From contig NC_092562.1 in assembly GCF_037975245.1 (NCBI RefSeq), forward strand, positions 17,995,521-18,059,520: a stretch of DNA of 64,000 nucleotides, written 5' to 3'. Of the stretch, positions 25,360 through 38,000 are shown in pieces (position 1 is the stretch's first letter; every line of letters begins with the position of its first letter). Source of the DNA: Apostichopus japonicus. Lineage: Eukaryota > Echinodermata > Holothuroidea > Aspidochirotida > Stichopodidae. The notes beneath the pieces are model-generated. The model saw only the letters and a program-made list of their open reading frames with translations. It made no database searches and had not been told where the DNA came from. The position numbers and the translations under genes are program-made.

Positions 25360-28300
25360 GCAATAGAAAGGGCTGTTGAAGTGTTCCAACCATTTCTTTT
25401 CCTAAACATGGACATTTGCCTAATGTGTATTTTACCTTGTAACTGGCCTAATCAAAATAGGCATGAACAATAAATAGAAATACTGTGACTCCTCTTTCAG
25501 TCTTTGCAGACAATATTTGTCCAAATGAACCAATTGAAGTAGAGTTCAAGCACAATCAAACCATGTTAGTATTTACTTGAGCTCCTAACATTGTTCTCTT
25601 GTACAGTTTCAGATTGGGTGGACAATGCTAACTGTGCACTCTATTTTGTACTTTTAGAAATTAATCCAGTTGTTACATTCAGCTATTGCCAATAACTGCA
25701 GATCATGATATAGCTTAAGCACAATTAATCTAAGAGTTTTGTCTCAACAATACCCACTGCAACTGTTGCTAAAGTGCACCCATGTTTGGATTGTGTAGAA
25801 TATAGAACCTGTACATTTTCATAAATATTACAGATTTTCTAGTGCAGTCAAATTTGGCATAGTAAGTCCACGTTTCTTACTGTACCTTCTGCATTGTACA
25901 CAGGTTTGGATATTGTGGACAATATAACCTATTCATGCTATATTGCAGATTAATATCAATTATTAAATATTATAATATATTAAAGCAAGTGATTCTATTT
26001 TCCATTAACCAGCTGTATCAAGGCAATGTAGTTAATGACTTTATATATGCTTTTTCAACAGGCAATGGAAAGGGCTCTTGAAGTGTTCCAACCATTCCTT
26101 TTCCTGAAGATGGATGTTAATATCACTGGTAGGTTAACTGAGGGCAATGACTTGAAGTTAATTGTGTAATAAACAGATTAGATTAATGACTGCTTCAGTT
26201 ACGATTGTCGTTGTGTAAGTTACCCGATCTGAAACAGCCTTAACCTTAAACATTGATATCTCCTTTTCCAGTCTCTGGGGACAATCGTTTTGTAATCGAA
26301 TCAATTGAACTTAGGTTCAAGCACACTCAAGCCTGTTTGTAGTCACTTGTACTCACTAACATTGTACTCTTGTACAGTTTCAGATTGTGTGGACAATGCT
26401 TAATGTGTATTTTACCTAATTACTGGCCTAATCAAAATAGGCATGAATGAAACAATTTAAATACTGTGACTCCTCTTTCAGTCTTTGCAGACAATATTCG
26501 TCCAAATCAATCAATTGAAGTAGAGTTCAAGCACAATCAAGCCATGTTAGTATTAACTTGCGCTCCTAACATTGTACTCTTATACAATTTCAGATTGTGT
26601 GGACAATGCTTACTGTGCACTCTATTTTGTACTGTTATAAATTAATCCAGTTCTTACATTCAGCTAATGCCAGGAACTGCAGATCATGGTATAGGTTAAA
26701 GCACAATTAATCTTAGGTTTTTGTCTCAACAATACCCACTGCAACTGTTGCTAAAGTGCTCACTTGTTTGGATTGTGTAGAATATAGAACCTGTACATTT
26801 TCCTAAGTATTATAGATTTTCTAGTGCAGTCAAATCTGGCATAGTAACTCCACATTTCTTACTGTACCTTCTTCATTGTACACAGGTTGTGATATTGTGG
26901 ACAATATAACCTATTCATTCTATATTGCAGATGAATATCAATTATTAAATATTAGAATACAATAAAGAATGTGATTCTGTTTTCCATTAACCAACTGTAT
27001 CAAAGCAATGTAGTTAATGACTTTATATACTTTTCAACAGGCAATAGAAAGGGCTGTTGAAGTGTTCCAACCATTTCTTTTCCTAAACATGGACATTTGC
27101 CTAATGTGTATTTTACCTTGTAACTGGCCTAATCAAAATAGGCATGAACAATAAATAGAAATACTGTGACTCCTCTTTCAGTCTTTGCAGACAATATTTG
27201 TCCAAATGAACCAATTGAAGTAGAGTTCAAGCACAATCAAACCATGTTAGTATTTACTTGAGCTCCTAACATTGTTCTCTTGTACAGTTTCAGATTGGGT
27301 GGACAATGCTAACTGTGCACTCTGTTTTGTACTTTTAGAAATTAATCCAGTTGTTACATTCAGCTATTGCCAATAACTGCAGATCATGATATAGCTTAAG
27401 CACAATTAATCTAAGAGTTTTGTCTCAACAATACCCACTGCAACTGTTGCTAAAGTGCACCCATGTTTGGATTGTGTAGAATATAGAACCTGTACATTTT
27501 CATAAATATTACAGATTTTCTAGTGCAGTCAAATTTGGCATAGTAAGTCCACGTTTCTTACTGTACCTTCTGCATTGTACACAGGTTTGGATATTGTGGA
27601 CAATATAACCTATTCATGCTATATTGCAGATTAATATCAATTATTAAATATTATAATATATTAAAGCAAGTGATTCTATTTTCCATTAACCAGCTGTATC
27701 AAGGCAATGTAGTTAATGACTTTATATATGCTTTTTCAACAGGCAATGGAAAGGGCTCTTGAAGTGTTCCAACCATTCCTTTTCCTGAAGATGGATGTTA
27801 ATATCACTGGTAGGTTAACTGAGGGCAATGACTTGAAGTTAATTGTGTAATAAACAGATTAGATTAATGACTGCTTCAGTTACGATTGTCGTTGTGTAAG
27901 TTACCCGATCTGAAACAGCCTTAACCTTAAATATTGATATCTCCTTTTCCAGTCTCTGGGGACAATCGTTTTGTAATCGAATCAATTGAACTTAGGTTCA
28001 AGCACACTCAAGCCTGTTTGTAGTCACTTGTACTCACTAACATTGTACTCTTGTGCAGTTTCAGATTGTGTGGACAATGCTTAATGTGTATTTTACCTAA
28101 TTACTGGCCTAATCAAAATAGGCATGACTGAAACAATTTAAATACTGTGACTCCTCTTTCAGTCTTTGCAGACAATATTCGTCCAAATCAATCAATTGAA
28201 GTAGAGTTCAAGCACAATCAAGCCATGTTAGTATTAACTTGCGCTCCTAACATTGTACTCTTATACAATTTCAGATTGTGTGGACAATGCTTACTGTGCA

Positions 28301-30399
28301 CTCTATTTTGTACTGTTATAAATTAATCCAGTTCTTACATTCAGCTAATGCCAGGAACTGCAGATCATGGTATAGGTTAAAGCACAATTAATCTTAGGTT
28401 TTTGTCTCAACAATACCCACTGCAACTGTTGCTAAAGTGCTCACTTGTTTGGATTGTGTAGAATATAGAACCTGTACATTTTCCTAAGTATTATAGATTT
28501 TCTAGTGCAGTCAAATCTGGCATAGTAACTCCACATTTCTTACTGTACCTTCTTCATTGTACACAGGTTGTGATATTGTGGACAATATAACCTATTCATT
28601 CTATATTGCAGATGAATATCAATTATTAAATATTAGAATACAATAAAGAATGTGATTCTGTTTTCCATTAACCAACTGTATCAAAGCAATGTAGTTAATG
28701 ACTTTATATACTTTTCAACAGGCAATGGAAAGGGCTGTTGAAGTGTTCCAACCATTTCTTTTCCTAAACATGGACATTTGCCTAATGTGTATTTTACCTT
28801 GTAACTGGCCTAATCAAAATAGGCATGAACAATAAATAGAAATACTGTGACTCCTCTTTCAGTCTTTGCAGACAATATTTGTCCAAATGAACCAATTGAA
28901 GTAGAGTTCAAGCACAATCAAACCATGTTAGTATTTACTTGAGCTCCTAACTTTGTTCTCTTGTACAGTTTCAGATTGGGTGGACAATGCTAACTGTGCA
29001 CTCTATTTTGTACTTTTAGAAATTAATCCAGTTGTTACATTCAGCTATTGCCAATAACTGCAGATCATGATATAGCTTAAGCACAATTAATCTAAGAGTT
29101 TTGTCTCAACAATACCCACTGCAACTGTTGCTAAAGTGCACCCATGTTTGGATTGTGTAGAATATAGAACCTGTACATTTTCATAAATATTACAGATTTT
29201 CTAGTGCAGTCAAATTTGGCATAGTAAGTCCACGTTTCTTACTGTACCTTCTGCATTGTACACAGGTTTGGATATTGTGGACAATATAACCTATTCATGC
29301 TATATTGCAGATTAATATCAATTATTAAATATTATAATATATTAAAGCAAGTGATTCTATTTTCCATTAACCAGCTGTATCAAGGCAATGTAGTTAATGA
29401 CTTTATATATGCTTTTTCAACAGGCAATGGAAAGGGCTCTTGAAGTGTTCCAACCATTCCTTTTCCTGAAGATGGATGTTAATATCACTGGTAGGTTAAC
29501 TGAGGGCAATGACTTGAAGTTAATTGTGTTATAAACAGATTAGATTAATGACTGCTTCAGTTACGATTGTCGTTGTGTAAGTTACCCGATCTGAAACAGC
29601 CTTAACCGTAAACATTGATATCTCCTTTTCCAGTCTCTGAAGATAGTTTTGTAATCTAATCAATTGAACTTAGGTTCAAGCACACTCAAGCCTGTTTGTA
29701 GTCACTTGTACTCACTAACAGTGTACTCTTGTACAGTTTCAGATTGTGTGGACAATGCTTAATGTGTATTTTACCTAATTACTGGACTAATCAAAATAGG
29801 CATGAATGAAACAATTTAAATACTGTGACTCCTCTTTCAGTCTTTGCAGACAATATTCGTCCAAATAAATCAATTGAACTTAAGTTCAAGCACAATCAAG
29901 CCATGTTAGTATTAACTTGCGCTCCTAACATTGTACTCTTATACAATTTCAGATTGTGTGGACAATGCTTACTGTGCACGCTATGTTGTACTTGTAGAAA
30001 TTAATCCAGTTCTTTCATTCAGCTATTGCCAGGAACTGCAGATCATGAGATAGGTTAAAGCACAATTAATCTTAGGGTTTTATCTCAACAATAGCCACTG
30101 CAACTGTTGCTAAAGTGCGTGTTAGGATTGTGTAGAATATGGAACCTGTATATTTTCCTAAATATTATAGATTTTCTAGTGCAGTCAAATCTGGCATAGT
30201 AACTCCAAATTTCTTACTGTACCTTCTTCATTGTACACAGGTTTGGATATTGTGGACAATATTACCTATTCATTCTATATTGCAGAATGAATATCAATGA
30301 TTTAATATTATAATATAATAAAGCATGTGATTCTGTTTTCCATTAACCAGCTGTATAAAGGCAATGTAGTTAATGATTTTATATATGCTTTTTCAACAG
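25360..30399 (+). repeat. Higher-order repeat of 1681 bp, three near-identical copies
   Basis: Pairs of units (a truncated B plus a full B) recur exactly 1681 bp apart: truncated B at 25360, 27041 and 28722; full B at 26062, 27743 and 29424. Differences between copies are rare single bases, far fewer than between other units, so this block was duplicated most recently, or was gene-converted. Confidence 0.93.
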
Positions 30400-31649
30400 G
30401 CAATGGAAAGGGCTGTTGAAGTGTTCCAACCATTCCTTTGCCTAAAGATGGACGTGAATATTACTGGTAGGTTCACAGACGGCAGTGACTTGAAGTTAAT
30501 TGTGCAATAAACAGATTAGAAGATTAATGATTGCTTCAGTTACGATTGTCATTGTCTAAGTTACCCGATCTGAAACAGCCTTAACCTTCAACATTAATAT
30601 CTCATTTTCCAGTCTCTGGGGCTAATAGTCTTGTAAGTGAATCAATTGAACTTAGGTTCAAGCACAATCAAGCCATGTATGTAGTCACTTGTACTCCTAA
30701 CATTGTACTCTTGTACAGTTTCAGATTGTGTGGACAATGCTTAATGTGTATTTTACCTTGTAACTGGCCTAAACAAAATAGGCATGAACATAAAATATAA
30801 ATACTGTGACTCCTCTTTCAGTCTTTGCAGACAATATTTGTCCAAATGAATCAATTGAACTTAAGTTCAAGCACAATCAAGCCATGTATGTAGTCACTTG
30901 TACTCCTAACATTGTACTCTTATACAGTTTCAGATTGTGTGGACAATGCTAACTGTGCACTCTATTTTGCACTTTTAGAAAGTAATCCAGTTCTTACATT
31001 CAGCTATTGCCAGGACCTGCAGATCATGATATAGGTTAAGCACAATTAATCTTAGGTTTTTGTCTCAACAATACCCACTGCAACTGTTGCTAAAGTGCAC
31101 ACTTGTTTGGATTGTGTAGAATATAGAACCTGTACATTTTCCTAAATATGATAGATTTTCTAGTGCAGTCAGATATGGCAACTCCACATTTTTTCCTGGA
31201 CCTCTGCATTGTACACAGGTTTGGATATTGTGGACAATATAACCTATTCATTCTATATTGCAGATGAATATCAGTTATTAAATATTATAATATAATAAAG
31301 CATGTGATTTTATTTTCCATTAACCAGCTGTGTCAAGGCAATGTAGTTAATGACTTTATATATGCTTTTTCAACAGGCAATGGAAAGGGCTCTTGAAGTT
31401 TTCCAACCATTCCTTTTCCTAAAGATGGACGTTAATATCACTGGTAGGTTAACAGAGGGCAATGACTCGAAGTTAATTGTGTAATAAACAGATTAGAAGA
31501 TTAAAGACTGCTTCAGTTATGATTTTCATTGTGTAAGTTACCCGATCTGAATCAGCCTTAACCTTCAACATTAATATCTCATTTTCCAGTCTCTGGGGCC
31601 AATAGTTCTTTAAGTGAATCAATTGAACTTAGGTTCAATCACAATCAAG

Positions 31650-32460
31650 CCATGTATGTAGTCACTTGTACTCTTGTACAGTTTCAGATTGTGTGGACAA
31701 TGCTTAATGTGTATTTTACCTTGTAACTGGCCTAAACAAAATAGGCATGAACATAAAAATATAAATACTGTGACTCCTCTTTCAGTCTTTGCAGACAATA
31801 TTTGTCCAAATGAATCAATTGAACTTAGGTTCAAGCACAATCAAGCCATGTATGCAGTCACTTGTACTCCTAACATTGTACTCTTGTACAGTTTCAGATT
31901 GTGTGGACAATGCTTAATGTGTATTTTACCTTGTAACTGGCCTAAACAAAATAGGCATGAACATAAAAATATAAATACTGTGACTCCTCTTTCAGTCTTT
32001 GCAGACAATATTTGTCCAAATGAATCAATTGAACTTAGGTTCAAGCACAATCAAGCCATGTATGTAGTCACTTGTACTCCTAACATTGTGCTCTTGTACA
32101 GTTTCAGATTGTGTGGACAATGCTTAATGTGTATTTTACCTTGTAACTGGCCTAAACAAAATAGGCATGAACATAAAAATATAAATACTGTGACTCCTCT
32201 TTCAGTCTTTGCAGACAATATTTGTCCAAATGAATCAATTGAACTTAGGTTCAAGCACAATCAAGCCATGTATGTAGTCACTTGTACTCCTAACATTGTA
32301 CTCTTGTACAGTTTCAGATTGTGTGGACAATGCTTAATGTGTATTTTACCTTGTAACTGGTCTAATCAAAATAGGCATGATCGAAAAAAATTAAATACTG
32401 TGACTCCTCTTTCAGTCTTTGCAGACAATATTTGTCCAAATGAATCAATTGAAGTTCAAG
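31650..32460 (+). repeat. 210-bp in-frame sub-array of the D and C' pieces
   Basis: A block containing D, spacer and C' recurs at 210-bp intervals (31631, 31841, 32051 and 32261 by the ATCAAGCCATGTATG-type landmark). Because 210 is 70 codons, one frame stays open for 274 codons (31674-32498), with repeats such as RLCGQCLMCILPCNW and FADNICPNESIELRF. This frame reads through the acceptors and intron-like parts, so I treat it as repeat DNA rather than a protein. Confidence 0.9.
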
Positions 32461-33240
32461 CACAATCAATCCATGTTAGTATTTACTTGAGCTCCTAATA
32501 TTGTACTCTTATACAATTTCAGATTGTGTGGACAATGCTTACAATAGTCTTGTAAGTGAATCAATTGAACTTAGGTTCAAGCACAATCAAGCCATGTATG
32601 TAGTCACTTGTACTCCTAACATTGTACTCTTGTACAGTTTCAGATTGTGTGGATAATGCTTAATGTGTACTTTACCTTGTAACTGGTCTAATCAAAATAG
32701 GCATGAACAAAAAAAATTAAACACTGTGACTCCACCTTCAGTCTTTGCAGACAATGTTTGTCCAAATGAATAATTGACCTTATGTTCAAGCACAATCAAT
32801 CCATGTTAGTATTAACTTGAGCTCCTAATATTGTACTCTTATACAGTTTCAGATTGTGTGGACAATGCTTACTGTGCACTCTATTTTGTACTTTTAGAAA
32901 TGAATCCAGTTCTTACATTCAGTTATTACCAGGAACTACAGAACATGATATAGGTTAAAGCACAATTAATCTTAGGTTTTTGTCTCAAAAATACCCACTG
33001 CAACTGTTGCTAAAGTACACACATGTTTGGATTGTGTAGAATATAGAACCTGTACATTTTCCTAAATATGATCGATTTTCTAGTGCAGTCAGATATGGCG
33101 TAGTAACTCTACATTTCTTAATGTACCTTCTTCATTGTGCACAGGTTTGGATATTGTGGACAATATAACCTATTCATTCTGTATTGCACATTAATATCAA
33201 TCAATTATTAAATATTATAATATAATAAAGGTGATTCTAT

Positions 33241-33939
33241 ATTTTGGGGACTGAGGGTTTGAACTTAAGTCACACAAAGGGACGCCCATGGTGGGGTACT
33301 CAAAAGTGACTGGTAGTACATGACTGAGGTAGCGGTCAAAAGATGTCTATGTGTGTGTCAGTGTTAGTTTAATCTAGGCTATAATCCAGTGTTCAATATC
33401 CATATCTTAACAAGTGTATCAATGGTCCATAAGCTCATACTAGGCAAATTGATATATGTCTAACTCATTTTAGAAGAGATGGCTTTTGGAAGACCAGGAT
33501 AGGTACAAGAGCTGTAGAAGAATATAAAAATGCATTGCTAGCATTATTTTGAGGTTGCAAGTTCAAAAAGAGAAAGGCTGGTGTAAAGGTACTGAAAAGC
33601 ACCCACGACTTTACCTCATACCAATATGGGCTAACCAGAATGAAAACATTTCATGTTGATTTGATTAACATGGAACACTCCGAGTATATAATGATCATGA
33701 AGCAAGATCAATAATTGCCATGTGAAGTTATTGGTCATACAAACTTGTAACCTAAACAATGCAAGCCCCACATCATGAATTCACAACTTTTCATTGTTAC
33801 ACACATCACTGTGTGTAGGCTACCTACCAATCACAAACTCACATTTGATGAAACTGTGATTTATGATTGTCTAGGTATTACAATTTTGACTATTTTCACA
33901 TTTGACCCTGTGACCTCATTAATATTCATTATATGAGCA
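33241..33939. other. Non-repetitive spacer between the exon array and the satellite
   Basis: No gene or repeat found. The switch from array to unique sequence at about 33240 is sharp (after GGTGATTCTAT). Confidence 0.6.
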
Positions 33940-34559
33940 CAAAAATCAATATGGGTTATCAACTAATTATGTCTAAGCTCAAATATGTGTTTAATATTGA
34001 AAACTAGTCTTTGAATTAAAAATTTCCAAATTTGACTTCATATTTTAAACAAAAACCAAGCACACCTTACATTATTCTTGGTATACGGGAACTGATTTCA
34101 TGTTGTGGTCCTGGTGTGTGATAATTTGAAGTGGCAACTCAAGTTAATGCCTATGTCTGAGCTTGAATATGTGTTTTGTATTGAAAGCAAGTCTTTGAAT
34201 TAAAATTTTGCAACTTGGAAATCATATTTCAGACAAAAAACTAGCACACCTAAAATTATTCTTAGTGAACAGTACAGTGTGTTGGGTACTATTTTATGTT
34301 GTAGTCCTGGTATATGATAGTTTGAAGTGACAACTCAAGTTAATGTCTATGTCTGAGCTTGTATATATGTGTTTTGTATTGAAAGCAAGTCTTTGAATTA
34401 ACATTTTCCAACTTTTACTTTATATTTCACACAAAAAACTAGCAGACCTGACATTATTCTTAGTATATACAGTACAGGTACATACAGTTCATACAGGACA
34501 TATACAGTACAATATAGTGTGTTGGGTACTGATTTCATGTTGTACAGTACAGTACATAT

Positions 34560-35038
34560 GGTGACATCCCTATGTTCCGACGTCTCTATGTTCCGACGTC
34601 TCTTTGTTCCGACGTCTCTTTGTTCCGTCGTCTCTTTGTTCCGACGTCTCTTTGTTCCGACAATTTGTTTGGACTTTATAATTTTTTTTGACCAAAATTT
34701 TTACGGACCCAATTTTTTGGGGGAGACTCAATCTTTTTGGATGCTCCAAAAAAAAAAGGGCCCAAAGTTTGTTATGACCCAAAAAGTGCTTGTGACCGAA
34801 AATTGCTTGTGACCCGAAATTTAATTGTTTGTACTCAAATTTTTTGGGACCAAAATCAGTTTGGTCAAAAAAAATTTTGGTCCGAAAAAAGTTGGTTCAA
34901 AAAAAATATGGTCATAAAAAAATTTGGTCTAAAATAATTTTGGACCAATGAAAATTGAGCCCGAAAAATTGTCGGAACATAGAGAAGTCGGAACATAGAG
35001 ATGTCGGAACAGAGACATCACAACATAGAGATGTAACC
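34560..35038 (+). mobile_element. Foldback-type element, family 1, copy 1 (479 bp)
   Basis: Starts GGTGACATCCCTATG and ends CATAGAGATGTAACC, an inverted pair. Both ends are built of short tandem repeats (CGTCTCTTTGTTCC on the left; GTCGGAACATAGAG on the right). Flanks GTACATAT (34552-34559) and GTACATAC (35039-35046) look like an 8-bp target duplication with one mismatch, as made by hAT-type transposases. The interior is a run of degenerate GACCAAAATTTTT-like words with no coding capacity, so it must be non-autonomous. Confidence 0.85.
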
Positions 35039-38000
35039 GTACATACAGTATACAGTACACTACATACAGTACAGTATGTGTGTTGGGTACCAATTTCATG
35101 TTGTAGTCCTGGGTATGTGATAATTTCAAGTGACAACTCAAGTTAATGTCTATGTCTGAGCTTAAATATAAATGTCTTTTGTATTGAAAGCAAGTCTTTG
35201 AATTCAAATTTTCCAATATTTTATTTCATATTTCACACGAAAAAATAGCACACCTTACATAAGGCCTATTCTTAGTATATACAGTACAGTACATACAGTA
35301 CAGTATATACAGTATATAGTATAGTGTGTTGGGTACTGATTTCATTTTGAAGTCATGGTATGTGATAATTTCGAGTGACAACTCAAGTTAATGTCTTTGT
35401 CTGAGCTTAAATATACATGTCTTTTGTATTGAAAGCAAGTCTTTGAATTCAAATTTTCAAATTTTCACTTCATATTTCACACAAAACAACTAGCAGACCT
35501 TACATAAGGCCTATTCTTAGTATATACAGTACAGTACAGTACATACAGTACAGTATATAGTATAGTGTGTTGGGTACTGATTTCACTTTGAAGTCATGGT
35601 ATGTGATAATTTCGAGTGACAACTCAAGTTAATGTCTTTGTCTGAGCTTAAATATACATGTGTTTTGTATTGAAAGCAAGTCTTTGAATTCAAATTTTCC
35701 AATTTTCACTTCATATTTCACAGAAAAAAACTAGCTGACCTTACATTAGGCCTATTCTTAGTATATACAGTACAGTACATACAGTACAGTATATACAGTA
35801 TATAGTATAGTGTGTTGGGTACTGATTTCATTTTGAAGTCATGGTATGTGTTAATTTGAAGTGACAACTCAAGTTAATGTTTATGTCTGAGCTTAAATAT
35901 ACATGTGTTTTGTATTGAAAGCAAGTCTTTGAATTCAAATTTTCCAATATTTTACTTCATATTTCACACGAAAAAATAGCACACCTTACATAAGGCCTAT
36001 TCTTAGTATATACAGTACAGTACATACAGTACAGTATATACAGTATATAGTATAGTGTGTTGGGTACTGATTTCATTTTGAAGTCATGGTATGTGTTAAT
36101 TTGAAGTGACAACTCAAGTTAATGTCTATGTCTGGGCTTAAATATACATGTGTTTTGTATTGAAAGCAAGTCTTTGAATTCAAATTTTCAAATTTTCACT
36201 TCATATTTCACACAAAACAACTAGCAGACCTTACATAAGGCCTATTCTTAGTATATACAGTACAGTACAGTACATACAGTACAGTATATACAGTATATAG
36301 TATAGTGTGTTGGGTACTGATTTCATTTTGAAGTCATGGTATGTGATAATTTCAAGTGACAACTCAAGTTAATGTCTTTGTCTGAGCTTAAATATACATG
36401 TGTTTTGTATTGAAAGCAAGTCTTTGAATTCAAGTTTTCAAATTTTCACTTCATATTTCACAGAAAAAAACTAGCTGACCTTACATTAGGCCTATTCTTA
36501 GTATATACAGTACAGTACATACAGTACAGTATATACAGTATATAGTATAGTGTGTTGGGTACTGATTTCATTTTGAAGTCATGGTATGTGTTAATTTGAA
36601 GTGACAACTCAAGTTAATGTTTATGTCTGGGCTTAAATATACATGTGTTTTGTATTGAAAGCAAGTCTTTGAATTAAAATTTTCCAATATTTTATTTCAT
36701 ATTTCACACGAAAAACTAGCTGACCTTACATAAGGCCTATTCTTAGTATATACAGTACAGTACATACAGTACAGTATATACAGTATATAGTATAGTGTGT
36801 TGGGTACTGATTTCATTTTGAAGTCATGGTATGTGTTAATTTGAAGTAACAACTCAAGTTAATGTCTATGTCTGGGCTTAAATATACATGTCTTTTGTAT
36901 TGAAAGCAAGTCTTTGAATTAAAATTTTCAAATTTTCACTTCATATTTCACACATAAAAACTAGCAGACCTTACATAAGGCCTATTCTTAGTATATACAG
37001 TACAGTACATACAGTACAGTATATACAGTATATAGTATAGTGTGTTGGGTACTGATTTCATTTTGAAGTCATGGTATGTGTTAATTTGAAGTGACAACTC
37101 AAGTTAATGTCTATGTCTGGGCTTAAATATACATGTCTTTTGTATTGAAAGCAAGTCTTTGAATTAAAATTTTCAAATTTTCACTTCATATTTCACACAA
37201 AAAAACTAGCAGACCTTACATAAGGCCTATTCTTAGTATATACAGTACAGTACAGTACATACAGTACAGTATATACAGTATATAGTATAGTGTGTTGGGT
37301 ACTGATTTCATTTTGAAGTCATGGTATGTGATAATTTCAAGTGACAACTCAAGTTAATGTCTTTGTCTGAGCTTAAATATACATGTGTTTTGTATTGAAA
37401 GCAAGTCTTTGAATTCAAATTTCCAAATTTTTACTTCATATTTCACACAAAAAAACTAGCAGACCTTACATAAGGCCTATTCTTAGTATATACAGTACAG
37501 TACATACAGTACAGTATATACAGTATATAGTATAGTGTGTTGGGTACTGATTTCATTTTGAAGTCATGGTATGTGTTAATTTGAAGTGACAACTCAAGTT
37601 AATGTCTATGTCTGGGCTTAAATATACATGTCTTTTGTATTGAAAGCAAGTCTTTGAATTAAAATTTTCAAATTTTCACTTCATATTTCACACAAAAAAA
37701 CTAGCAGACCCTACATAAGGCCTATTCTTAGTATATACAGTACAGTACAGTACATACAGTACAGTATATACAGTATATAGTATAGTGTGTTGGGTACTGA
37801 TTTCATTTTGAAGTCATGGTATGTGATAATTTCAAGTGACAACTCAAGTTAATGTCTTTGTCTGAGCTTAAATATACATGTGTTTTGTATTGAAAGCAAG
37901 TCTTTGAATTCAAATTTTCAAATTTTCACTTCATATTTCACAGAAAAAAACTAGCTGACCTTACATTAGGCCTTTTCTTAGTATATACAGTACAGTACAT

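Larger units (their letters stand above)
17060..33240 (+). repeat. Tandem array of exon-bearing units (about 978 bp each, 16 copies of exon B)
   Basis: Exon B (67 nt, after a TTTTTCAACAG-type acceptor) starts at 17726, 18841, 19826, 20813, 21789, 22778, 23403, 24380, 25360, 26062, 27041, 27743, 28722, 29424, 30400 and 31377. Most spacings are 976-989 bp; deleted units give 625 and 702. Each full unit holds, in order: exon B; C (acceptor TTTTCCAG); D (TTTCAG, then GATTGTGTGGACAAT); C' (CTCTTTCAG); D again; E (TACTTTTAG, ending in TAG); two more diverged GGACAAT-type pieces; then the next B. The array opens with a partial unit (C at about 17160) before B1 and ends abruptly at about 33240 within the spacer, short of a further B. 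Reverse-strand open frames here are shadows. Confidence 0.95.

Noticed and set aside
17052-32260. Reverse-strand frames in the exon array (for example MCLNLSSIDSFGQ)
   Set aside because: They are antisense shadows of the C and D pieces, repeated because the units repeat.
31674-32498. 274-codon open frame as a real repeat protein
   Set aside because: It runs through branch-point, polypyrimidine and acceptor sequences present in every unit, and it exists only because the sub-array period is 210. I keep it as a repeat.
34519-35216. Several open frames over the 34.5-35.2 kb region
   Set aside because: They are read-through of foldback arms and satellite sequence.
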